Shown here: positions 40,839-49,525 of the stretch, in pieces
Layout: every line of letters starts with the position of its first letter
Position numbering within the stretch: the stretch's first letter is position 1
Source of the DNA: a bacterium
GTDB lineage: Bacteria > SZUA-79 > Acidulodesulfobacterales > Acidulodesulfobacteraceae
Direction: 5' to 3'
DNA length: 49,662 nt
Assembly: GCA_021806885.1 (NCBI GenBank)
Contig: JAKAPT010000004.1
Location: 1-49,662 of the forward strand
Translations under genes and position numbers: made by a program
The notes under the pieces: model-generated
Told to the model about the DNA's origin: nothing
Seen by the model: the letters and a program-made list of their open reading frames with translations, nothing else
Databases searched by the model: none

Positions 40839-41297
40839 ATGAAGAATTGTTTAGAAAGCAATTTAAGCGAAATAAAAGAGGTAATTCTGGCAGATTCGGG
40901 AAAAAGGTCCTATGATTTTTCATTGAATGATTTGATAAAAATATCCTATCTGATTTTAAAAGAATGTCCTTCAAGCAATCAAATTGCCGAGCCGTTCAAG
41001 AGAAAAGCGAAAGAAATGAAGGTTGAGAACAATAAAAACGTGGATAAAGAGGATATCGGGGATATTAATTTTATACCCGGGAGCGGGATTATTGCAAAAT
41101 ATTTAAATTCAAGGATTTTATTTGGAAGCGGCGGTTTTTTGCAAAAAAACGGGGTTGAAATTGACAGTGTTATTAAAAATAAGGCGTTAAAATTTGAAAA
41201 AAGCGGCCTTAAAGTCTTTTTTTTAGGAATAGAGAACTATCTTAAGTGCTTTTTTGTTATTGAAGGGGCCGCACAAGAAGCTGTTTTGACGGCATAA
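40839..41297 (+). CDS. Orphan protein resembling an isolated P1B-type ATPase nucleotide-binding (N) domain
   Basis: LNDLIKISYLILKECPSSNQIAEPFKRKAKEM...INFIPGSGIIAKYLNSRILFGSGGFLQKNGVEIDS...ALKFEKSGLKVFFLGIENYLKCFFVIEG parallels CopA-type ...ELLxLAASLExxSEHPLAxAIVxxA...FxxxxGxGVxAxVdGxxVLVGNxxLMxxxGI...GKTVVxVAxDGxLxGxIA; no DKTGT, no TM helices. Confidence 0.65.
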   Translation: MKNCLESNLSEIKEVILADSGKRSYDFSLNDLIKISYLILKECPSSNQIAEPFKRKAKEMKVENNKNVDKEDIGDINFIPGSGIIAKYLNSRILFGSGGFLQKNGVEIDSVIKNKALKFEKSGLKVFFLGIENYLKCFFVIEGAAQEAVLTA

Positions 41298-41409
41298 ACC
41301 AACCTTTTTTTGCGGATAGTTTTATTCTTCGTATGTTTAAAGCTCTTAATAAGATGGCGGCCAAGGCTGGGATCGCAACGAAGGGACATACCGCGACCCT
41401 TCCGTAAAT

Positions 41410-41437
41410 TTGACATTTTGTAAATCGGGTATATTCT
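41410..41437 (+). promoter_or_regulatory. Candidate sigma70 promoter upstream of cydA
   Basis: TTGACA at 41410-41415 followed by AT-rich TATATT/TATTCT around 41430-41437; spacing not ideal. Confidence 0.35.
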
Positions 41438-41550
41438 TGAAAATAGAGCCAACCAATTTATTAAGAATGAGCCCCATCAAAATTTTTTCGTTATTAACTA
41501 TCATATTTTATTCATTTTTTTTAATTTTTCTTTTTTAAGGAGGTGTTTTT

Positions 41551-42969
41551 ATGAATGGTTTGGCTTTATTCTTAGCTAGATTCCAGTTTGGAATCACCGC
41601 TTTTTTTCATTTCTTTTTCCCTCCCCTTACAATAGGGCTTGGAACCCTTCTTGTCATTATGGAGGGTATTTATGTTTTCTCGAAGAAAGAAGAGTATCTC
41701 AGGATGACCAGGTTTTTCATGAGGCTCTTCGCGATTAATTTTGTGGTCGGCGTGGCCGCGGGAATTGTTTTAGAATTCGAGTTCGGAACGAACTGGTCCC
41801 AGTATTCCGCGTACGTGGGCAAGATATTCGGGTCTCCCCTGGCGATTGAAGGCCTGTTTGCTTTTTTTATGGAATCCGTCTTCGTCGGGGTCATGCTCCT
41901 CGGATGGAAAAGGCTTTCCACGGGCGCCCACTGGGTTTCGACAATACTGAACGCCCTTGGCTCACCCCTGTCGGCGGTCTGGATACTGGTAGCAAATTCC
42001 TGGATGCAGACCCCTGCCGGTTACAGCATAGGCAAAGACGGCATTCCTATTATGACGCATTTCTGGCGCGTCGTTTTCAATCCGTATTTTTTATATGAAT
42101 TTTTACACGTGGTTATCGGTTCATGGGAGTACGGCGCATTTTTCATGGCCGGGGTTGCGGCCTGGTTTTTAATTAAGAACAACAAAGACATCGTAATGAG
42201 AAAGGCCCTGACCATTGCGGTGATAGCCGCTGTCATGGTCGCTGTTGGACAGATTGTTCTTGGTGATTTAAGCGCAAGGGGTGTGGTTCGATACCAGCCT
42301 ACGAAGCTTGCCATGATGGAGGCGCTGTGGCATTCCCAGAAATACGCGCCGGAGACCCTCGTAGCTTTTCCGAACAATAAAACCCAGTCCAACGGGCCGT
42401 CGGTAGGTATTCCCGGCGCCCTGAGCATGCTCTCTTATATGAATCCGTCTGCCAGGGTCATGGGTTTCGACAGCTCGATAAAATATGTAAACCAAAAATA
42501 CGACTTGAAACTCACGCCTTCCATGTTTCCTCCCGTATGGATAGTATTCTGGTCATTTCACATAATGATGTATCTTGGCTTTTATTTCGCGGTCTTAATG
42601 ATAATCGCGTTGATTTTCCTTTTTAACGGGAAACTGCTTGAAAGCCGTAAATTACTTAATGTATTGTGGTATTCGGCTTTTCTTCCGCTCCTTGCACTGG
42701 AGCTCGGGTGGTTTACGACCGAGATAGGCAGGCAGCCTTTTGCCGTTTACGGGCTTCTCACCACGGCCAATTCGGTTTCTCCCAATGTAAGCGACCTGGA
42801 AGTTGTCCTTTCCACGCTAATGTTTATTTTAATTTATATCGCGCTGGCGTGGCTGGCCATTTTCCTTTTTATGAAAGAGATGAGGGAAAGGGTCTCCGGC
42901 AAAGATGAAATAAGCGGGGTCATCACTGCCAGAAACGAAGCGGTAACCGGTAAGGAGGTGCAATCATGA
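41551..42969 (+). CDS. cydA: Cytochrome bd-type ubiquinol oxidase subunit I
   Basis: LARFQFGITAFFHFFFPPLTIGLGTLLVIMEG, PLAIEGLFAFFMESVFVGVMLLGW, YEFLHVVIGSWEYGAFFMAG, QPTKLAMMEALW, GRQPFAVYGLL. AAGGAGG before ATG. Confidence 0.95.
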   Translation: MNGLALFLARFQFGITAFFHFFFPPLTIGLGTLLVIMEGIYVFSKKEEYLRMTRFFMRLFAINFVVGVAAGIVLEFEFGTNWSQYSAYVGKIFGSPLAIEGLFAFFMESVFVGVMLLGWKRLSTGAHWVSTILNALGSPLSAVWILVANSWMQTPAGYSIGKDGIPIMTHFWRVVFNPYFLYEFLHVVIGSWEYGAFFMAGVAAWFLIKNNKDIVMRKALTIAVIAAVMVAVGQIVLGDLSARGVVRYQPTKLAMMEALWHSQKYAPETLVAFPNNKTQSNGPSVGIPGALSMLSYMNPSARVMGFDSSIKYVNQKYDLKLTPSMFPPVWIVFWSFHIMMYLGFYFAVLMIIALIFLFNGKLLESRKLLNVLWYSAFLPLLALELGWFTTEIGRQPFAVYGLLTTANSVSPNVSDLEVVLSTLMFILIYIALAWLAIFLFMKEMRERVSGKDEISGVITARNEAVTGKEVQS

Positions 42970-43988
42970 GCCTGGATTTAAATATATTGTGGTTTATCCT
43001 CGTAGGGGTACTTATATTGGGATGGTCCGTTATGGACGGATTCGACTATGGAGTAGGAGGCCTTCTCGGGTTCATAGCTAAAAACGATTCCGAAAGAAGA
43101 TATGTAATAAATTCCATCGGTCCGGTCTGGGAAGGCAACCAGGTGTGGCTTGTACTTGGAGGCGGAGCCGTTTTCGCGGCTTTTCCATTAGTGTATGCGT
43201 CTGTTTTCAGCGGATTTTACCTTGCCTTTATGCTTGTACTATGGCTAATAATATTCAGGGCTATTTCCTTTGAGTTCAGAAGCAGGGTCTCAAGCACTTC
43301 GTGGAGGGGATTCTGGGACGCGTCCATTACCGTTACGGGCCTGGGCCTTTCCCTGCTTTTTGGCGTCGCGCTGGCCAACATAATCATGGGAATACCTTTA
43401 AACGCGCAACATGTCGATTATCAGTCCCTTTTTAGCCTTCTGAACATTTTCGCTATCGTAGGAGGGCTTGTTTCGCTTTCAATGTTCATGATGCACGGTA
43501 GCGCATACCTGGTAATGAGAGCTGAGGGAGAAATCCAGGAAAGGGCGAGGAGCTTCGCGTTAGCGTTCGGGTACGCTTTTGTTGTATTTACCGTGGTTTT
43601 CCTTTTAATTTCTCCTGTTTTCGCTCCAAGGCTGTTAGGCAATAGTTTTGGGATTGCGGGAGACATTGTTCCGGTTATAATGCTTATAGGCGGCGCGGGG
43701 GTCATTCTAACCGCGAAATCCAGGAGCGAATTTTTGCCGTTTATTTTTTCCGTAATCGGAATAATAGGAGCGGTCATAAGCATTGCCGCAAGCCTTTTCC
43801 CTGATTTAGTTCCATCATCGATAAACCAGGGATACAGCCTTAATATTTACAATGCGGCATCCAATCCGCACACCCTTTTCGTGATGCTTATAGCGGTCCT
43901 TTTCGGGCTTCCTCTTGTTCTGATATATTTGTTTTATGCTTATATAAAATTTGGCTTAAAGGTAAAGATGGATGACAGCAGTTATTAG
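42966..43988 (+). CDS. cydB: Cytochrome bd-type oxidase subunit II (4-bp overlap with cydA)
   Basis: LNILWFILVGVLILGWSVMDGFDYGVGGLLGF, GPVWEGNQVWLVLGGGAVFAAFPLVYA, RAISFEFRSR. Confidence 0.95.
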   Translation: MSLDLNILWFILVGVLILGWSVMDGFDYGVGGLLGFIAKNDSERRYVINSIGPVWEGNQVWLVLGGGAVFAAFPLVYASVFSGFYLAFMLVLWLIIFRAISFEFRSRVSSTSWRGFWDASITVTGLGLSLLFGVALANIIMGIPLNAQHVDYQSLFSLLNIFAIVGGLVSLSMFMMHGSAYLVMRAEGEIQERARSFALAFGYAFVVFTVVFLLISPVFAPRLLGNSFGIAGDIVPVIMLIGGAGVILTAKSRSEFLPFIFSVIGIIGAVISIAASLFPDLVPSSINQGYSLNIYNAASNPHTLFVMLIAVLFGLPLVLIYLFYAYIKFGLKVKMDDSSY

Positions 43989-44031
43989 GATTATTACGTT
44001 TAACATGTGATTATTACCTTTATTCTCAAAG

Positions 44032-44072
44032 TGCCCTATAATTAATTAACCCCCCTTAATTTTTATAGGGCA
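44032..44072 (+). terminator. Stem-loop downstream of cydB, candidate terminator
   Basis: Perfect 10-bp stem tgccctataa (44032-44041) / ttatagggca (44063-44072), followed by a T-rich tract (ttatttta); long 21-nt loop. Confidence 0.5.
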
Positions 44073-44190
44073 TTATTTTAAAAATAAATAAGGACAATAT
44101 TTGTATTAATTTCATAAATAATTTATAATAATTACAAACGCGGTAAAATAACTGCTAAGCAACATATAAAATAATACGGAGAAAAGAATA

Positions 44191-44595
44191 ATGAAGATTT
44201 CAAGGGCGAGCGATTATGCCATAAGGGGGCTTGTGCATATGGCTGAAAAGCCTGAAGGAACGATAAGTTATATAAAGGATATAGCAAAAAAAACCGAGGT
44301 CCCCGCCTCTTTTTTATCCAAGATATTTCAGACTCTCTCAAAGGCAGGATTCGTAAACTCTTTTATAGGGACAAAGGGCGGGTTTTCATTGAATATTCCG
44401 CCGGAAAAGATTACAATTAAAATGGTTATAGAGGCCGTGGACGGGCCTCTTGCCTTGAACAGGTGCATTGCCAACAAGACCTTTTGCTCGCGCAGTTCGC
44501 ACTGCGAGGTGCATTTCATGTGGCGCGAAATCCAGAAAATGCTTAGTTCGGCCCTGAGTTCCCGCACGATCGCGGAATTCGCGCAGACAGAATAA
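44191..44595 (+). CDS. Rrf2-family transcriptional regulator, putative Fe-S sensor
   Basis: MKISRASDYAIRGLVHMAEKP...IAKKTEVPASFLSKIFQTLSKAGFVNSFIGTKGGFSLNIPPEKITIKMVIEAVDGP; CIANKTFCSRSSHC = C-x6-C-x5-C. Confidence 0.93.
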   Translation: MKISRASDYAIRGLVHMAEKPEGTISYIKDIAKKTEVPASFLSKIFQTLSKAGFVNSFIGTKGGFSLNIPPEKITIKMVIEAVDGPLALNRCIANKTFCSRSSHCEVHFMWREIQKMLSSALSSRTIAEFAQTE

Positions 44596-44630
44596 CTTAA
44601 ACTTACCCTTAGATTAAGGGATCTTACTTC

Positions 44631-45530
44631 ATGCCCATTGACCGGGGAATTAATTTCGGGATCAATACCGATTCTTTTTTCGAAATCGGCTTTGGGCTTA
44701 TACGAAGTAAAAACGTCGATCTACTTACTGAAAGGGCCGGATATTACTTCAACCTGTTAAATCGTTATGGAATAGATATAAATAATATTGAAATTAATAC
44801 CGAGATAGAACAGCTCTCCCCCGGATTTCTGGACAGGGTTATTTTTCCGCTATTCCGTTCATATGGGGTTAAATCCGCCTCGATTCATGCGCCCTACATC
44901 CAGCTTAATCCCGCAAGCCCGCTCGAGGGATACAGGAAATTTTCCTCTGACGCGATGATAAAGACAATGAAAGCCGCAGGCGGAATTGACGTAAACAGGT
45001 TTGTTATACATCTAACGTCAAGTTTTGAGGATTCGATACCCTCCCTTTCAATACCGGAAGACGACAAAAAAGCCCTCGAAAGGATTGCTGTTTCCCAGGC
45101 AAGAAAAAGCCTTGACGAAATACTTAAAAAAACCGGTGTGGAACCTGAAAGGCTCGCACTGGAAAATCTCGAGGTTTTTCCCTTCGAGATGATTTACCCT
45201 CTTGTATCGGAATTCGGGATTTCCATATGCTTCGATATGGGACACTGGGGATTAAACGGGTTCGCCCCTCAAGCCTTCATGGAAAGATTTTCTCCCGTTA
45301 GCGAGATTCATATACAGGATATGTCGGAGGAAAGGCGGGGCCTTCGGACAACCATAAGAAAGGAGCATCTTCCGCTTGGAACGGGAATATTGAAGGTAGT
45401 TGAATTTTTTAACTATCTCGGGGAAAAATTTAATAGCGAAGACCCCCTGTCTTTAATCCTCGAAAACAGGTCGCTTCCGGACCTTGTAAAATCTCTTGAT
45501 TTCCTTAAAGAAAAAGGATTCCTTTCATAA
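44631..45530 (+). CDS. Xylose isomerase-like TIM-barrel protein (sugar phosphate isomerase/epimerase family)
   Basis: SIHAPYIQLNPASP, RLALENLEVFPFEMIYPLVSEFGISICFDMGHWGLNG, SEIHIQDMSEERRG...HLPLGTGILKVVEFF. Confidence 0.85.
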   Translation: MPIDRGINFGINTDSFFEIGFGLIRSKNVDLLTERAGYYFNLLNRYGIDINNIEINTEIEQLSPGFLDRVIFPLFRSYGVKSASIHAPYIQLNPASPLEGYRKFSSDAMIKTMKAAGGIDVNRFVIHLTSSFEDSIPSLSIPEDDKKALERIAVSQARKSLDEILKKTGVEPERLALENLEVFPFEMIYPLVSEFGISICFDMGHWGLNGFAPQAFMERFSPVSEIHIQDMSEERRGLRTTIRKEHLPLGTGILKVVEFFNYLGEKFNSEDPLSLILENRSLPDLVKSLDFLKEKGFLS

Positions 45531-45536
45531 AATTAA

Positions 45537-46766
45537 ATGGAGAAAGTAATCGGAAAACCGGCGTTTAAGCCCTTGATTCTTTCTTCCGCCGGAATGTTCC
45601 TGGACGGATATTCGCTTACGATTATCGCGTTCGCCATAATCCTTATAAACCCATATTTTCATCTTTCCGCTTTAGGATCCGGCCTTGTGATAGGCTCCGT
45701 GGTGATAGGAAGCATTTTCGGGGCAATACTTATAGGATACACGGGAGACCTGTTTGGAAGGAGATGGGTATATGTCGCCAATATGGCGGTTTTTGCCGTT
45801 TCCGGGTTTATTTCGGCCGTCTCGTTGAATTTCTGGATGCTGTTCGTTTCCCGTTTAATCATGGGTGTCGCGGTGGGAGCGGATTACCCTTTGTCCAATT
45901 CGTATATAGCCGAGATTGCGCCGCGCGAGTACCGAGGGAAATACCTTGCGTTTGCCGGCGTCTCGTTCGGGATAGGCTCGCTTTTTTCAGCTTTGGTCTC
46001 CGCGGCCCTTTTTCCGTTCGGCCCCGAAATGTGGCGGATTATGCTTGGGATAGGAATAGCCCCCGCATTTATAGTAATGTATTTAAGGACAACCCTCCCC
46101 GAATCGCAAATGTGGTTAACCGCGAGGAAAAATAAAGTCCCTGAAGAAAATATAATATCATCGGTGAACAGGATTTATTTTAAGGGGATGTTTTCAAGGG
46201 AACACCTTAAAAACACTATGCTTTATTCCATCATCTGGTTTTTATACGATATAGGGGCATACGGCGTCGGGCTTTTGATTCCTATGATTTTTAATCAGAC
46301 AAAGGCGATATCCAATGTGGAAAATGCTTTAATAACATCGCTTATTCTTTTTGCCGGCCTTTTGAGCTCATGGGGAGGGCTACTGAATATCGATAGAATC
46401 GGAAGGAAAGGAATGCAGATTATTGGTCTTGCGGGAATGGGCGCGTCCCTTTTCTTTATTCCGCATTTTTATTTTAATATAGAGGGTATAATTATTTTGA
46501 TATTTTTTGCAGAGATTTTTAACTCCCTTGCCTCTCTAACCGTGGGTATATTTCCGGCAGAGCTTTCGCACACCTCTTTCAGGTCCTCGGCCTACGGTTT
46601 TTCAGCCATGATGGGCAAAATCGGCGCCATATGCGGAGTCTTGCTCATGGCATTTTTTGTAAAGGAAAATAAAAATTACGGGTTTTATATAATGTCGTTA
46701 ATCCTTTCTATCGGCTTTATCCTGTCTTTTTTCCTTCCCGAGACAAAAGACAGAGTTCTTAATTAA
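45537..46766 (+). CDS. MFS transporter (sugar/organic-acid porter type)
   Basis: AILIGYTGDLFGRRWVYVANMAVFAVSG, SRLIMGVAVGADYPLSNSYIAEIAPREYRGKYLA, DRIGRKGMQIIG, FPAELSHTSFRSSAYGFSAMMGKIGA. Confidence 0.9.
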   Translation: MEKVIGKPAFKPLILSSAGMFLDGYSLTIIAFAIILINPYFHLSALGSGLVIGSVVIGSIFGAILIGYTGDLFGRRWVYVANMAVFAVSGFISAVSLNFWMLFVSRLIMGVAVGADYPLSNSYIAEIAPREYRGKYLAFAGVSFGIGSLFSALVSAALFPFGPEMWRIMLGIGIAPAFIVMYLRTTLPESQMWLTARKNKVPEENIISSVNRIYFKGMFSREHLKNTMLYSIIWFLYDIGAYGVGLLIPMIFNQTKAISNVENALITSLILFAGLLSSWGGLLNIDRIGRKGMQIIGLAGMGASLFFIPHFYFNIEGIIILIFFAEIFNSLASLTVGIFPAELSHTSFRSSAYGFSAMMGKIGAICGVLLMAFFVKENKNYGFYIMSLILSIGFILSFFLPETKDRVLN

Positions 46767-46768
46767 AG

Positions 46769-47359
46769 ATGGAATTTAAAATCCTGTCCCCGTCATTTTT
46801 TAAAAGGAAAAATACCGGATTAATAGCAAGGCAGCTGCTCGGAAAAATTTTATGGACGAATATCAGGGGGAAACTGACCGGAGGGATTATTGTCGAAACC
46901 GAGGCCTATCTCGGCGTAGAGGACAGGGCGTGCCATGCTTACGGGGGGCTTAAGTCAAAAAGAAACGAAGCGCTTTACATGGAGGGCGGGACGGCTTACG
47001 TCCACATTTGCTACGGGATCCATACCATGTTCAATATTTCCACCGGCGTTAAAGGGGTGCCGCATGGGGTCCTTATACGAGGAATAAAGCCGGTTTACGG
47101 GACAGAAATTATGGAGAAAAGAAGGGGTACGAAAATACACCTTGCCGTCGGCCCCGGCAATCTCACAAAGGCCTTAGGGATAAAAATGAGACATAATAAA
47201 ACCAGGTTAAATTCTTTAAAAAATCATGGCCCGGAAATATTTATTACTTACGGTGGATTTAGGGTTTGCTATGAAAATATAATTATAACCCCAAGGGTCG
47301 GGATAGGCTATGCCGGGGAGTGGGCAAAAAAGCCATTGCGGTTTATGCTCAAAACCTAA
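46769..47359 (+). CDS. 3-methyladenine DNA glycosylase (AAG/MPG family)
   Basis: IARQLLGKILWTNIRGKLTGGIIVETEAYLGVEDRACHAYGGLKSKRNEALYMEGGTAYVHICYGIHTMFNIST, PHGVLIRGIKP, GPGNLTKALGI. Confidence 0.95.
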   Translation: MEFKILSPSFFKRKNTGLIARQLLGKILWTNIRGKLTGGIIVETEAYLGVEDRACHAYGGLKSKRNEALYMEGGTAYVHICYGIHTMFNISTGVKGVPHGVLIRGIKPVYGTEIMEKRRGTKIHLAVGPGNLTKALGIKMRHNKTRLNSLKNHGPEIFITYGGFRVCYENIIITPRVGIGYAGEWAKKPLRFMLKT

Positions 47360-47402
47360 AATTGTAATAATAATTTAACGTAGCTGTAATAAAATTGTAA
47401 TA
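47357..47402. repeat. 13-bp perfect direct repeat with helically spaced TGTAAT motifs
   Basis: taaaattgtaata at 47357-47369 and 47390-47402; TGTAAT at 47363, 47385 and 47396. Confidence 0.6.
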
Positions 47403-47490
47403 TTCCTGTGGTAAAATTAATGTATGGGTCAACCTTTTACCGGTAGAAAAAGGGATTGCAAATTCAATATAAAGTTTAATTTCAGAAATC

Positions 47491-48198
47491 ATGACATATT
47501 CAAAAGCCGATACCCATATACATACAAGTTACAGCGACGGAAACAACTCCCCCGAAGATATTGTTAGGGCCGCGTCCGGAAAAATGGACGTCATAGCGAT
47601 AACGGACCACAACAGGATGAAGGGCGCCCTGAAGGCAAGGGATTTCGCCGTTAAAAACCCGCATCTCGGCGTAGAGGTTATAATAGGCGAGGAGATATCC
47701 ACCAAGAACGGGCATGTCGTTGGCCTTTTCCTCGATAAAAAAATCATTCCTGGAAAAACAGCCCGGGAAACAATAGACGAAATACATGCACAGGGCGGCA
47801 TCGCGGTGGCCCCCCATCCCCATTACATTTTCTCTTACGTTCAGAAGGGCTATAAGCCAATCAGGAAGCTTTTAAAGGAGCTCGATTTTGATGCCGTTGA
47901 GGCTATTAATAATTCAGGCACTTTCTCAATGGTTTATAACGCCATAACCTGCCTTGCAAATGTCTCGATAGGGCTTCCACAGCTCGGGACAAGCGATGCC
48001 CATTCCCTGGAGTTTATAGGAAAGGGCTTTACCGGTTTTTTTGGAAAAACCGCGCAGGATTTGAGAAACCAGATGAAAGAAAGAAAGACCACCGCCCATT
48101 TCAGTCATTATTCCCTTCCCGAGATGAAGCTCAACATCTTTCAATCCGTGAAATCCCTGTACCTGTATTTTTTCCCCGGGCAAAAGGATATAGCCTGA
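47491..48198 (+). CDS. PHP-domain metal-dependent phosphoesterase
   Basis: ADTHIHTSYSDGNNSPEDIVRAA...DVIAITDHNRM...IIGEEIST...GGIAVAPHPH...LGTSDAHSLEFIG. Confidence 0.93.
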   Translation: MTYSKADTHIHTSYSDGNNSPEDIVRAASGKMDVIAITDHNRMKGALKARDFAVKNPHLGVEVIIGEEISTKNGHVVGLFLDKKIIPGKTARETIDEIHAQGGIAVAPHPHYIFSYVQKGYKPIRKLLKELDFDAVEAINNSGTFSMVYNAITCLANVSIGLPQLGTSDAHSLEFIGKGFTGFFGKTAQDLRNQMKERKTTAHFSHYSLPEMKLNIFQSVKSLYLYFFPGQKDIA

Positions 48199-48319
48199 TT
48201 TCTGCCATAAATCTAATATTTGTTGAAACGGAAAAATAAAAGTTATACAATAAAAGCAGGGAATAATTTTACCCATATTCAGTTAGTATTATTTATTAAA
48301 ACAAAAGGGGGTATCTTTT

Positions 48320-48652
48320 ATGAAAAAAGTTTTAATGATGCTGGCAGTTGTGCTGGCGTTTACAGCCTTAAACGCAACCATTAGCTTTGCGGCTTCGGGT
48401 GGGTCACTGTTTTCCAGCGAAGGCTGTATCGGTTGCCATACAATAAACGGCACAGGCGGAAGCGTCGGTCCAGACCTTTCTCACGAGGGCGGCAAAAGAA
48501 GCCTTGGCTGGATTAAAACGCAGATAAGCGATCCGGCTTCTCATTTCGCGCCCGGTTCCTCGGACGGGAGTTATGCGGCGATAATGCCAGCCACTTCGAT
48601 GTCCTCAGGAGAACTCAACGCGCTTGCGTCTTACATCGAGTCTTTGAAGTAA
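48320..48652 (+). CDS. Small secreted c-type cytochrome (class I-like, single heme)
   Basis: Signal peptide MKKVLMMLAVVLAFTALNATISFA; CIGCH heme motif; C-terminal IMPATSMSSGELNALASYIESLK with candidate Met ligand. Confidence 0.93.
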   Translation: MKKVLMMLAVVLAFTALNATISFAASGGSLFSSEGCIGCHTINGTGGSVGPDLSHEGGKRSLGWIKTQISDPASHFAPGSSDGSYAAIMPATSMSSGELNALASYIESLK

Positions 48653-48680
48653 ACAATATTCATTCCATTTTTTTATGAAT

Positions 48681-48714
48681 AAAAAGGAACGGAAATAAAT
48701 TCCGTTCCTTTTTT
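48681..48714 (+). terminator. Rho-independent terminator after cytochrome c gene
   Basis: Perfect 14-bp hairpin aaaaaggaacggaa-ataaa-ttccgttccttttt with T tract. Confidence 0.88.
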
Positions 48715-48823
48715 ATTTCCGTCCTTTTTTCTTAATTCTCCTTCTACTTCTTTTCTTTATTTAAATAGCGAATCAGGTTTGCCAGGCCCCGGTTTATTTT
48801 TGTTAACGTGGTATAATTTAACA

Positions 48824-49525
48824 ATGGAAAATAAATTGGAAAATGAAGCGGATTCTTTTTCCGGCAGGGAAATCTCGATAGGGATAGCCGGAAAAAAGCA
48901 AAATATTTACGGCAATCTTAACATCCCAAAAGGCGCGAGAGCCGTGGTTGTATTTGCTCATGGCAGCGGCAGCAGCAGGTTCAGCCCAAGAAACCGCTAC
49001 GTGGCAAATGTATTGAATAAAAATGGCCTTGGAACGCTCCTTTTCGACCTTCTTACGGAAGAGGAAGAGAAGATAGATGCCTATAGCGCCGAGTATCGTT
49101 TTAACATAGGGCTTCTTTCGGCGAGGCTCGTCATCGTAACGGACTGGCTCGTTAAAAATCCTTCCGCTAAAGACATGAAGATAGGTTACTTCGGCTCAAG
49201 CACGGGCGCCGCCGCGGCCCTTGAGGCGGCTGCCGAACAACCCGGGAGGATATACGCGGTTGTCTCAAGGGGAGGCCGCCCCGATCTTGCGATGGAAAGC
49301 CTGCCTGCCGTCAAGGCTCCGACCCTTTTAATTGTGGGGGGCGAGGATTTCCAGGTTATAGAAATGAACGAGGCCGCCTTCAAGAACCTCTCGGCCAAAA
49401 AAAAGCTCGAAATCGTGCCCGGCGCCACCCACTTATTCGAAGAACCCGGGGCGCTCAAAAAAGTTGCCTCTCTCGCCGCAAGCTGGTTTATAAAAAATTT
49501 GCCTCCCAGTGAAAATGCGAAATAA
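48824..49525 (+). CDS. Alpha/beta hydrolase (dienelactone hydrolase-like)
   Basis: VVVFAHGSGSSRFSPRNRYVANVLNKNGLGTLLFDLLTEEEE, GYFGSSTGAAAALEAAAEQP, APTLLIVGGEDFQVIEMNEAAF, EIVPGATHLFEEPGAL. ATG at 48824. Confidence 0.9.
   Translation: MENKLENEADSFSGREISIGIAGKKQNIYGNLNIPKGARAVVVFAHGSGSSRFSPRNRYVANVLNKNGLGTLLFDLLTEEEEKIDAYSAEYRFNIGLLSARLVIVTDWLVKNPSAKDMKIGYFGSSTGAAAALEAAAEQPGRIYAVVSRGGRPDLAMESLPAVKAPTLLIVGGEDFQVIEMNEAAFKNLSAKKKLEIVPGATHLFEEPGALKKVASLAASWFIKNLPPSENAK

Noticed and set aside
41333-41407. 24-codon ORF MFKALNKMAAKAGIATKGHTATLP between the orphan N-domain gene and cydA
   Set aside because: Slight resemblance to the AAKxGILIKG segment of P-type ATPases suggested a relic, but too short, wrong domain order, and no ribosome-binding site.
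41237-41452. Minus-strand 71-aa ORF in the intergenic region before cydA
   Set aside because: No recognisable family, overlaps the 3' end of the plus-strand gene, no good start signal.
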